From Arthrobacter sp. Leaf141 (lineage in GTDB: Bacteria; Actinomycetota; Actinomycetes; Actinomycetales; Micrococcaceae), in contig NZ_LMOL01000007.1 of assembly GCF_001424565.1 (NCBI RefSeq), positions 171,344 to 218,020 of the forward strand: a stretch of 46,677 nucleotides of DNA, written 5' to 3'. Below, piece after piece: positions 1 through 7,700 of this stretch. The notes beneath the pieces were generated by a model, which did not search any database, was not told where the DNA came from, and worked only from the letters and a program-made list of their open reading frames with translations. Every line of letters begins with the position of its first letter. Within the stretch, counting starts at the first letter, position 1. Position numbers and translations under genes: made by a program.

Positions 1-549
1 GTCCACACTGGGGGCGGGGGCTTCAACGGGTGCCGGAGCGTCCACGGTTTCCTTGACGGGCGCCTTCACGGTCTCAACCGTGGCAGGTACCGGAGCCGCC
101 ACGGCGTCGGCAGGTTCCACCGGAGCTGCTGCAGCCACGGTGCCGGGTGCCTTGGCGGCCCCGACCGGAACGGGTGCTGCTGCAACGGCCGGGGCAGGGG
201 TGGGTGCCTGCGCGGCAGGAGCGGCAGGGGCCGCCGGAGCCGCCGCTGATGCCGGGGACTTGCCGGTGTCCGCAAGGGCTGCAGCCGGGGCCTCGGGGGT
301 GTCGATGGTGTCGACGGCCGGAGCAGGCGGTACTACTTTGGAAGTTGAGGGGGCTTTGGTGCCCGTTGCCTGGCCCTGTGTGGGGGCTGCTGCGGGGGCC
401 TTGGTCCCCGGCGCTACGGCGGCGCTGTCGGTGATGCCGGCTGCTGACAGTTCGGAGCATCCGGACAGTGCCAGTGCTGCGACCGTCAGGGCGGCGCCCA
501 CGGCATAGCTGGTCCTGATGTTTTTGCTGACGGCTTTGCTGATAGCCAT
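1..549 (-). CDS. Ala/Pro-rich lipoprotein, partial (C-terminus outside window)
   Basis: The gene starts at ATG 549, after a GAGAGG ribosome site, and runs off the left edge, so 183 residues are visible. The N-terminus has a basic and hydrophobic signal with lipobox LSGC, so Cys31 should be lipidated and the protein anchored outside the membrane. Residues from about 35 onward are almost only Ala, Pro, Val, Thr and Gly: a low-complexity linker like those that carry a folded domain away from the membrane. No catalytic domain is visible, so the function is unknown; a sortase-like or other cell-wall domain beyond the edge is possible but not seen. A promoter and a long leader precede it. Confidence 0.75.
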   Translation of the reverse strand, partial: MAISKAVSKNIRTSYAVGAALTVAALALSGCSELSAAGITDSAAVAPGTKAPAAAPTQGQATGTKAPSTSKVVPPAPAVDTIDTPEAPAAALADTGKSPASAAAPAAPAAPAAQAPTPAPAVAAAPVPVGAAKAPGTVAAAAPVEPADAVAAPVPATVETVKAPVKETVDAPAPVEAPAPSVD

Positions 550-750
550 AGGGTGTACCTCTCGAGTTCGTCTCCGGGCACGGGGAGACACATGGAGGCA
601 TAACCTGGCTGCGCATGGCAAAGCCGGGCTGGTCTACCTGACGTGTGGCATCAGCAAAAGGGCTTGCGCCGGAAGGCGAAGCAGGGGTGACCGCGCTTCG
701 ACTGTGCTGACTTCTCCCGTAGGCATCCCCGACCCCGGCTGTTGACTGCA
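550..750 (-). promoter_or_regulatory. Long structured leader of the lipoprotein gene (candidate cis-regulatory RNA)
   Basis: Read on the minus strand, an outer stem pairs 740-734 with 628-622 (AGCCGGG with CCCGGCU). An inner stem pairs 711-705 with 656-650 (GUCAGCA with UGCUGAU). The inner stem encloses a CGAAGC/GCUUCG hairpin and a CGCC-UUCC-GGCG hairpin. Near the outer stem's 3' arm is GTCAGGTAGACCAGCC, which resembles the 3' B12 box of cobalamin riboswitches but has one extra base. A GTCTCC/GGAGAC hairpin (570-589) sits just before the ribosome site. I could not assign it to a known class. Confidence 0.3.
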
Positions 751-779
751 ACGCTATTTGAGGTTTTGTTGTGTTGCAA
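751..779 (-). promoter_or_regulatory. Probable promoter of the lipoprotein gene
   Basis: On the minus strand TTGCAA (779-774), a 17-base spacer and TAGCGT (756-751) form a plausible sigma-70-type promoter. Transcription would start near 744, leaving a leader of about 195 bases before ATG 549. The surrounding bases (about 750-830) are visibly AT-richer than the rest of the window. Confidence 0.45.
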
Positions 780-1018
780 ACCGATAACGGTGCAAATGGG
801 CAAGGATCGACACGTTTCGGTTAGGTAACGATGGCTTTTTTTGCATCGTCAAAACTACCAACACGCCGTCCCGAGCAGGAGCTTCGCAAAACGACCCAGG
901 GAGCGCCACAACCGTCCCGGAAAATCTTTTTGTGATCCTGCTCAACACAGGGCCCAACTGTCTTATTTGTAACGTAGGCCACGCCGCTGGACTGTCGGGC
1001 CCCGGTAACGGAGACTGG
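780..1018. other. Intergenic stretch with no gene seen
   Basis: Between the end of the GT2 gene and the promoter of the lipoprotein gene I see no credible coding sequence. There is no clear terminator after the GT2 stop. The part from about 780 to 870 is relatively AT-rich and may hold further promoter or operator sites. Confidence 0.4.
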
Positions 1019-1948
1019 TCAGTTGCGCCGGTACTCGCTGTAAACATACCCGGCCGCTCCGGACAGCATGCCTGAGCCCCTGGCAATGTTGCGCATGCCC
1101 CTTGCCCGGAGCGACATGGAGCCGCCTGCCAGGCCCCCCAGAACCCGTATCGTCCCCCCGGCGACGCGGATCGAACCCGCCGCGAAGGCCCGGCTCCGGG
1201 CTGCCGCCCGTGCCGGCGCCGAACCGGCCAGCTCAACGTCAACCCGGACGTTGGCGTTCCCGCTGCGGAACGCCCGGCGCAGCACCCAGTCCCGCGTCAG
1301 CCGGCCGGTGGGTACCCGGTCCACCACCACGGCCTCGTCACACCACACCATGGTCCCGCCCAGCTGGGCAAGCCGGCGGGTGAAGAGCGTATCCGAACCG
1401 CCCGTAATGCCAAACTTCTCGTCAAATGCGAGGCCCAGCGCGTGGACCTTCCCCATATCGAGCAGCAGGTTGTTGGTGGCCGCCACGTCGATCAGCGATC
1501 CGGTGGCGAGCCGGCGCCGGTCAAAAAACCTGCCAGCCTGGATCCAGGCCTCGGGCGGCTCGGCATATTCACTGATCACCGGACCCACCACGGCCGCCGC
1601 CGCCGTGGCGCGGTACTGCGCCAGCAGGTGCCGCAGCCACTGCTCCGACGGCACCTCGTCGTCGTCGATGAACACCAGGAGGGAGTCGGAAACCGCCTCG
1701 CGGATGGCCCGGTTCCTGGCGGCAGCGATTCCAGGCCGGGGTTCGTGCACGTATTTGACCAGCGACGACGGATAGTCCTCCACCGTCTGCCGGGCACTGC
1801 CAGCGGGGTCGTTGTCCACCACCAGCACGGTGGCAGCCAGGTCCACCGAACGGGCCTGGTCCAGGAGGCGCGGGAGCACCACCAGGAGGTCTTCCGGGCG
1901 CTTGTACGTAAGCACCGCAATCACAAGCTGCTCCGCTGTCTGGATCAT
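1019..1948 (-). CDS. Glycosyltransferase family 2
   Basis: A 309-residue GT-A fold transferase that would add a sugar from a nucleotide-sugar donor to a lipid-linked polysaccharide precursor in the cytoplasm. It opens with IAVLTYKRPEDL, has a nucleotide-binding VVDNDPA segment and the metal-binding FIDDDE motif at about residues 95-100. The acceptor region follows, then a basic, glycine-rich C-terminus with weakly hydrophobic stretches. ATG 1948, preceded by AAAGGCAGG, is chosen as start; an upstream in-frame ATG would put 55 unlikely residues in front. It lies 25 bases after the flippase gene and is probably cotranscribed with it. The sugar is unknown. Confidence 0.85.
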   Translation of the reverse strand: MIQTAEQLVIAVLTYKRPEDLLVVLPRLLDQARSVDLAATVLVVDNDPAGSARQTVEDYPSSLVKYVHEPRPGIAAARNRAIREAVSDSLLVFIDDDEVPSEQWLRHLLAQYRATAAAAVVGPVISEYAEPPEAWIQAGRFFDRRRLATGSLIDVAATNNLLLDMGKVHALGLAFDEKFGITGGSDTLFTRRLAQLGGTMVWCDEAVVVDRVPTGRLTRDWVLRRAFRSGNANVRVDVELAGSAPARAAARSRAFAAGSIRVAGGTIRVLGGLAGGSMSLRARGMRNIARGSGMLSGAAGYVYSEYRRN

Positions 1949-1973
1949 GGCCTGCCTTTCGCCGGGGTTATGT

Positions 1974-3515
1974 TCATTGATCGAAGCCCTGCCGTTTGCC
2001 AAAAAGGGCGGCTGCCTGCCGCCGGAACTTCTCCACGTGGCTGCGGTGGCACAGGAACAGGACAGCCGCAAAAAGCAGGAGGAACACAGCCAGGCCAAGG
2101 GCCGTGGTGGCTGCAAGGGGAAGGTCCAGCAAGCCGATGCCGAGGCAGCCGGCCGCGCCCCACAGGGCGCCGTGGACGGCGGGCCAGATCACCGCGAGCT
2201 GGGCGCTGATCCGGACCTGGGTCAGGCGGGCCTGGATCAGCAGCAGCACCGGAACCAGGAACAGGCCGGCCCCCACCAGGCCCACCGCCACCCCCAGCAG
2301 GCCAAACTGCAGGCCCACCACGATGCCGCCCACCTGGACCAGGGCCGCGAGCACCTCGTAGCGGAGGATCAGGCCGCCCTTGCCCAGCCCCTTCATCAGG
2401 GTGGGAGTTATGTAAAACACCGTCTCCCGGGCACCGCCAATGGCCAGGACACTGATGATCGGGGCGGCCGCCAGCCATGCCTCGCCAAGGACCAGCTGGA
2501 CCAGCTCGGGTGCGGCGCAGGCAATGTAGGCCATCAGGGGCACCGCCGTCATTGCGGTGATCCTGGTGACCGAGGTGAGGTGGAACGCAACCTTGGCAGG
2601 ATCATCGCTGGCCCGGGAAAAGACAGGAAACATCACCCGGTTGATGGTTTGTCCCACCAGCTGGACCGGAAGCACCATGATCCGGTACGCCATTCCGTAG
2701 AGGGAAAGCGATGCGAGCCCAAGGAACCGGCCCACCAGGACGTTGTCCATGTTCCGGGAAAAGTATGCGAGGAAGTTGGTGCAGAAGACGCTGAAGCTGA
2801 AGGCCAGCATGGGCAGGACTTCCCGCAGATGGTGGTTTGGCCAGGGCCCCCTCGCCGCCGCCAGCAGGAGTGCGGCGGTGACCAGGTCGGTGGCGATCAC
2901 CTGGTATGCCAGGGCGAAATAGCCGGCGCCCAGAAGTGCGGAGGAGATGCCGCAGGCGGCACCGCCCACGGCGCCGGCGATGTCCGCCCTGGCCACCAGC
3001 GCGAACTTCAGTTCCCGGCTGAGCATGGCACGGGGCGTGATGGCCAGGCCCTTAAGGGGGATGGCAACCGCAAGCGGCACCAGCAGCACGGCAAGTTCCG
3101 GCGCCCCAAAAAAACCGGCGACGGCGGGAGCCAACTGGAGTGCGGCCACCCCGATGGCCACCGACATCAGCAGGTTCAGGGTGGCCGTGGCCCCCGCCGC
3201 GCGCCGGCTGACGGCCGGGCGCTGGACCAGCGCCGCGGCCAGCCCCTGGTCCAGGAACAGCGCAGCGAAGGTGGTGAACACCGTGGCGGCGGAGATGATG
3301 CCGTAACTCGCCGGGCCCAGGATCCTGGCGAGGACCAGCGCTGCCAGCATCTGGAAACCCTGGCGGGCGATGACTGCGGCCATGGTCCAGCGCACACCGC
3401 TGGCAGCCGGGCGGCCCGCAAAAGTACTTCCCGCAGGGTGGGCGCCTGCACCTTTGCCGGCCGACGGCTTCCCCTCGGCGCGGTGCAGGCCGGCAGGGGA
3501 GCCGTTGCGGCTCAT
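1974..3515 (-). CDS. Wzx-like oligosaccharide flippase (polysaccharide transporter family)
   Basis: A 513-residue polytopic membrane protein with about 12-14 hydrophobic segments. It follows the MATE-like/Wzx pattern, with a first helix after ALVLARILGPASYG and the typical DQGLAAALVQRP segment. It would flip lipid-linked sugar repeats to the outer face of the membrane. ATG 3515 overlaps the stop of the preceding GT4 gene by four bases (ATGA), which points to translational coupling and fixes the start. The cytoplasmic N-terminal tail of about 45 residues is longer than usual. Substrate specificity cannot be read from the sequence. Confidence 0.85.
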   Translation of the reverse strand: MSRNGSPAGLHRAEGKPSAGKGAGAHPAGSTFAGRPAASGVRWTMAAVIARQGFQMLAALVLARILGPASYGIISAATVFTTFAALFLDQGLAAALVQRPAVSRRAAGATATLNLLMSVAIGVAALQLAPAVAGFFGAPELAVLLVPLAVAIPLKGLAITPRAMLSRELKFALVARADIAGAVGGAACGISSALLGAGYFALAYQVIATDLVTAALLLAAARGPWPNHHLREVLPMLAFSFSVFCTNFLAYFSRNMDNVLVGRFLGLASLSLYGMAYRIMVLPVQLVGQTINRVMFPVFSRASDDPAKVAFHLTSVTRITAMTAVPLMAYIACAAPELVQLVLGEAWLAAAPIISVLAIGGARETVFYITPTLMKGLGKGGLILRYEVLAALVQVGGIVVGLQFGLLGVAVGLVGAGLFLVPVLLLIQARLTQVRISAQLAVIWPAVHGALWGAAGCLGIGLLDLPLAATTALGLAVFLLLFAAVLFLCHRSHVEKFRRQAAALFGKRQGFDQ

Positions 3516-4663
3516 GCCTGCCCGGTTGCTTGGCTGAGATGCCGGAACATTTCCTCGCCATACAGGACCGGGCTGTGTTTGGCCCGTGCCAGGGAGGCGT
3601 CGCGTGCTGCGGCGCTGCGGTACACCGCCCACTGGGACGCCACCGTCTCCAGGGCATCCGCCAGGCCCTGGACGCTGCCGGGAGCCACAAACTGCACCGA
3701 GTCATAGGCGCCGGCGGCCTCCCGCAGCCCGGAAATACTGCTCGCCACCAGGGGCCGGGCCGCAAGGATCGCCTCCACTGCCGTGTTGCCGAAGGATTCG
3801 TCCAGCCGGGACGGCACCACTGCCACGTCTGCATCCGCAAGGAAGGGCCAGACGTCCGACTGGTACCCATGGAACGCCACTGATGCCCCGGCACCCTGCC
3901 CGGCAACCCGCTGGCGGAGGTCCAACTCGTAAGCGTCTGCGCCGGGTACGGCGCCGCCCACCACATCGAGGTGCGTGGGATGGCCCTTGCGGTTCAGCTG
4001 CGCGATCGCCTCCACCACAACGTCCACGCCTTTCCGGTGCGAGAGCCGGCCGACGTAAAGCACGCGCAGCCCGCCGTCGAGCCTTCCCCTGGAACGTGCC
4101 TCCGTGGCGGGCCCGGGCACTCCGTTGTAGATGACGGTGCTCCTGCCCTGCAGGCTCGGCAGGGAGCGGACCAGCGTGTCGGCAGTGAACTGGCTGTTGG
4201 CCACGATGCTGGTGGCGAAGGACAGCGGCAGGGCGAGCAGGGCCTGCTGGAGCCGGGGCGCATAGGCTTCGGCTTCGTGGACATGGACCACCGCGGGAAC
4301 GCCGCAGAGCCGGGCCAGCGCCGCCCAGAGCGGGACGGTGCTGGTATTGGCCAGCAGTACATCCGGTTTGCAGCGCCGGATGAGTCCGATGCCTCCGGCG
4401 GTGCCCCGGATCGCGTCGGCGGTAAAGCGCGTCGCCCCGGACGGCGTCAGCATGGACCGGCGCAGCACCGGCGTGGGGCACAGCACCACCGCCGCACCCC
4501 GGCCCTGGAGCTCCGCCACCAGCGGGCCCTCTGCAGGCACGGTGACCAGCACCCGGGCGCCGCCGCGCAGCAGGCCTTCGACTGTTTCGAGCAGGACCTT
4601 GTCCGCGCCATAGAGATCTGCGGAGGGATGCGCAATCAGGACTGAGAGCCGGTGCCCGTTCAC
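3512..4663 (-). CDS. Glycosyltransferase family 4
   Basis: A 383-residue GT-B transferase. The N-terminal acceptor domain begins LSVLIAHPSADLYGADKVLLE. The C-terminal nucleotide-sugar domain has LRVLYVGRLSHRKGVDVVVEA and the donor-binding VVPSRLDESFGNTAVEAI stretch with the ESFG..A.E pattern of GT4. GTG 4663 is preferred because GGAGGT stands directly before it (three bases away); an in-frame ATG at 4723 has no ribosome site. It is the first gene of the minus-strand half of the polysaccharide locus and overlaps the flippase gene. The sugar and linkage are unknown. Confidence 0.85.
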   Translation of the reverse strand: MNGHRLSVLIAHPSADLYGADKVLLETVEGLLRGGARVLVTVPAEGPLVAELQGRGAAVVLCPTPVLRRSMLTPSGATRFTADAIRGTAGGIGLIRRCKPDVLLANTSTVPLWAALARLCGVPAVVHVHEAEAYAPRLQQALLALPLSFATSIVANSQFTADTLVRSLPSLQGRSTVIYNGVPGPATEARSRGRLDGGLRVLYVGRLSHRKGVDVVVEAIAQLNRKGHPTHLDVVGGAVPGADAYELDLRQRVAGQGAGASVAFHGYQSDVWPFLADADVAVVPSRLDESFGNTAVEAILAARPLVASSISGLREAAGAYDSVQFVAPGSVQGLADALETVASQWAVYRSAAARDASLARAKHSPVLYGEEMFRHLSQATGQA

Positions 4664-4893
4664 AGTACCTCCATCCAGTGTTGAAGGGGTCAGGAAGTGG
4701 CCGACAGGCGGCCTTGGTTCCATAGTGGGGGCGGTGGCTGCCGCGGCCGGGTGCCTTGACCCAACCTTGAGGGAAAGTTGCGGCTGGGAAGCCCCGGCCG
4801 GCCTTCCGCCGCCCGGATGCAGCGGTCAATAATGAACGCCTACCAACGGTGTGGTCCGGGACGTCCGGCTGCGTACGTAACCGGGAGGCCATA

Positions 4894-6348
4894 TTGGATT
4901 TGTCAGAGTATCTCCGCGCCGTGGTGCGTGGCTGGTGGATCATCGTGGCGTGCGCCCTGGCAGGACTGCTCGGTGCTGTCGCTTTTACCGCGTCCATCCA
5001 GCCCATGTACCAAAGCACTGTCAGGTTTTTTGTGGTGGCACCGCCGGTCAACGGGCAATCGGCGCTGCAGTCCGATGAACTCTCCCGCGGCCGCATCGTC
5101 TCCTACGCCGCCCTGGTCAAGAGCGACCAGTTCGTCTCCCGCCTGGTCAGCGACACCGGACTGGGGGTGACCGGCCCGGAAGCAGAATCCAGCATCAGCG
5201 CCTCCGCAGACAAGGACACGCTGCTGCTGACGGTGGAAGTCACCATGCCCGACGCCGGCAAAGCCTTCGCCACGGCCACCGCCATAGCCCGGAATTTTGG
5301 GTCGGCGGTGCACGAACTTGAGGAAAGCCGGGTTCCCACCACCGCGCAGACGGTGCTGACCGTTGTATCCGGCCCCACCGAACCGGGCAGCCAGGTCTCC
5401 CCCCGGGAGAGCCTGAACTATGGACTTGGGCTGCTGGTGGGTGCCGCCCTGGGTATCGGGATTGCGGTAACCCGCCGCGTGCTGGACCGGACCCTCATTA
5501 CTCCTGAACAAATCGAGGAAGCCGGCGGAGTCCGGGTTCTGGCCCGCATCCCGGCCGGCCGGAATGCCAAGGCGCTGAACCGTATCCTCAGGTCCCCGGA
5601 TGATGCCCTGGTGACCGAGGCGGCACGGCGGCTGCGCACCAACATCGATTTCCTGCCCGAGGCCGCCGGCCTGAGGTCGCTCACGGTAACGTCCGCAACA
5701 TATGCGGAGGGCAAGACCTCGGTGGCGCTGCTGCTGGCGAAGGCCTGGGCAGAGAACGGGCACACGGTCCTCCTGGTCGAAGCCGACCTGCGGCGGCCCC
5801 GCCTGGCGCAGGAACTTGGCCTGGCGAAGCCCACCGGCCTGTCCAACGTCCTTTCCGGCCAGGTGGCCGCGGACAAAGCGGTCCAGGAAAGTGGGATACC
5901 CGGCCTGCAGGTGATGGCGGCCGGCACCGTCCCGCCCCGTCCCACCGCCCTGCTGGGCGGCGGCCCCGTGCGCACCATGCTGGCGGAGCTGGCACCGAAG
6001 TTCAGCAGGATCGTGGTGGACGCCACGCCGCTGCAGCCGATGAGCGATGCCGCACTGCTCGCAGCAGTCACCGACGGTGCGATCGTGGTGGTCAGGCACC
6101 AGCACGTCACGGCGGAGATCCTGGCCGCCTCCCTGGCCAACCTGCGCGCCGTCAATAGCACCCTGCTGGGCGTCGCCGCCACCTTCTTGCCGAACCGGCT
6201 CGCCGAATCCCACCGCCAGGGTTCGTTCCCTCGGCTCAGCGGGCGGTTTCGCCGCCGGATCCGCCCGCAGGAACCCACCAGGAAGGCAGCCGCCGCGCAG
6301 AACCCGGCCCGCGACCGCGTGCCGGCCACCCGATCCCACCGCGGCTGA
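4894..6348 (+). CDS. Wzz-domain chain-length protein fused to a BY-kinase-like ATPase
   Basis: The 484 residues contain an N-terminal Wzz domain with two membrane helices (about 11-33 and 174-194) and an extracytoplasmic loop. A cytoplasmic P-loop domain follows: Walker A YAEGKTS (Lys274), Walker A' VEADLRRP (Asp298) and Walker B RIVVDATPL (Asp376). This is the plan of co-polymerase/tyrosine-kinase proteins that control polysaccharide length. The C-terminus is basic and Pro/Arg-rich and has no tyrosine, so the usual autophosphorylated Tyr cluster is missing. TTG 4894 is taken as start because GGGAGG lies five bases upstream; an ATG at 4849 would add 15 residues. It heads the plus-strand half of the locus. 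Confidence 0.85.
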   Translation: MDLSEYLRAVVRGWWIIVACALAGLLGAVAFTASIQPMYQSTVRFFVVAPPVNGQSALQSDELSRGRIVSYAALVKSDQFVSRLVSDTGLGVTGPEAESSISASADKDTLLLTVEVTMPDAGKAFATATAIARNFGSAVHELEESRVPTTAQTVLTVVSGPTEPGSQVSPRESLNYGLGLLVGAALGIGIAVTRRVLDRTLITPEQIEEAGGVRVLARIPAGRNAKALNRILRSPDDALVTEAARRLRTNIDFLPEAAGLRSLTVTSATYAEGKTSVALLLAKAWAENGHTVLLVEADLRRPRLAQELGLAKPTGLSNVLSGQVAADKAVQESGIPGLQVMAAGTVPPRPTALLGGGPVRTMLAELAPKFSRIVVDATPLQPMSDAALLAAVTDGAIVVVRHQHVTAEILAASLANLRAVNSTLLGVAATFLPNRLAESHRQGSFPRLSGRFRRRIRPQEPTRKAAAAQNPARDRVPATRSHRG

Positions 6349-6392
6349 CCAGGTTGCCGGCGGCTGGGTTGCTGATGGACAAGGTGGCATAA

Positions 6393-7700
6393 ATGCAGCT
6401 GGGACTATGGATCGGGCTGTGCTTCGCGACCGCTTTCCTGCTGCGCTCGCGGCCCCGGATCCTGGTGGGATCTGTCCTTGCCCTTTGGTTCCTGGTCCCC
6501 GCCGTGGGCAGCCAGGTGGTCACCGGCGTTCCATCCGGTCCGCTGTCGCTGCACGCCGCCAGTTGGCTGATCCTCGCGGTTTTCCTGGCCCGGCTGCTGG
6601 ATGCGCCGGCCGCTTTTGGCCAGGTCCTGGGCAGGCACTTTGTCCTCTTCCTGGCCCTCGCCGTGGTGGTCGCGGCCGCGGTCCTTGCCTCCCGGGCCGC
6701 TGATTCCGGCGGCGGGATGGTCCTGCTGGCCGACCAGATCGTGGCGCCGGTCCTGTTTTTCTTCCTGCTGCTCACCCTCTCCATCACAGACGCCGGCCTG
6801 GCGGTCTGGTTGCGGAACCTGCTGCTGTGGCTCGTCGCGGCGGTGTGCGCAGTGGCGCTGCTGCAGTGGCTCACGCACAGTCCCTTGGTCTACGAGCAGG
6901 GCTTCAGCAAGCAGTACTGGTACAAGCCGGAGAACAACCGCTGGATGGGGACCCTGGACCAGCCGCTGGCCCTGTCCCTGGTCATCGTCGCCGTTGCCCC
7001 GCTGGTGGCCGGGCTGAAACGGAACCTGGTCCAGCTGGTGCTGCTGGTCCTGATGATTGTGGGGATCCTGATCACCCAGTCCAGGGCCGGGCTGGTGGTC
7101 CTGGCGGCCTGCGTGGCAGTGGTGGTGCTTTTTGCCCGCCGTCCGGCCTGGCTCAAAGGAATCCTGCTGGCACTGATTGCCGCCGCCGCGATCCTCATCA
7201 CCACGTCCCCCCTGATTGAGGGTGTGGTGGGCAGGATTGAGGACGACACAGGCTCGACGGAGGCCAGGGCATTGTCCCTGCAGTACTTCTTCAACCACTG
7301 GGGTGACTACGCCATCGCGGGCCAGGGGAGCGGTGCGAGCTACCGGGTGGCGGTACAGGGCGGCCTGGAGACGAGCTTTGAAAACCCGCTCCTGATGTAC
7401 AGCGTGGACTTCGGCATCGCTTTTGCCGTGCTGTACTTCGGGACCATGGTGGCTCTGCTCCTCCGGCACGGCCTGCACCACCGGGTCCGCGGGCTGACGC
7501 TGGCGGCCATCCTTGTGATTGCGGTGCCGCAGACGTACAGTTCCCTGGCCACCCGCTCGGTAGCGGGAATCCTGGTGTGGACAGTGCTTGCCATGTTGGT
7601 GATGGCAGCGGAAGCAGCCCGCCGGGAACGGCAGGAAGCAGCCAGGACGGCACGCCACCCCGAGGAACCCGCAGGCACCAGGACGGCGGCAGCCCCGTGA
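6393..7700 (+). CDS. O-antigen polymerase/ligase family membrane protein
   Basis: A 435-residue integral membrane protein with about 10-12 hydrophobic helices and one large external loop (about residues 155-185 and beyond). The TQSRAGL motif at about residue 228 is the signature of the Wzy/WaaL (O-antigen ligase) family. In this locus it would polymerise exported repeat units or join the chain to an acceptor; the family cannot be split further by eye. GGTGG precedes ATG 6393. The next gene starts inside its stop codon (GTGA), so the two are probably translated together. The C-terminal 40 residues are a charged cytoplasmic tail. Confidence 0.8.
   Translation: MQLGLWIGLCFATAFLLRSRPRILVGSVLALWFLVPAVGSQVVTGVPSGPLSLHAASWLILAVFLARLLDAPAAFGQVLGRHFVLFLALAVVVAAAVLASRAADSGGGMVLLADQIVAPVLFFFLLLTLSITDAGLAVWLRNLLLWLVAAVCAVALLQWLTHSPLVYEQGFSKQYWYKPENNRWMGTLDQPLALSLVIVAVAPLVAGLKRNLVQLVLLVLMIVGILITQSRAGLVVLAACVAVVVLFARRPAWLKGILLALIAAAAILITTSPLIEGVVGRIEDDTGSTEARALSLQYFFNHWGDYAIAGQGSGASYRVAVQGGLETSFENPLLMYSVDFGIAFAVLYFGTMVALLLRHGLHHRVRGLTLAAILVIAVPQTYSSLATRSVAGILVWTVLAMLVMAAEAARRERQEAARTARHPEEPAGTRTAAAP

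Noticed and set aside
550..750. c-di-AMP (ydaO) riboswitch before the lipoprotein
   Set aside because: The conserved GGGTGAATC and GTCAGCTAACC-type segments are not present; only loose similarity was found.
1812..3707. 631-residue open frame antisense to the flippase and GT2 genes
   Set aside because: Composition is that of a mirror frame; the membrane protein on the other strand is clear.
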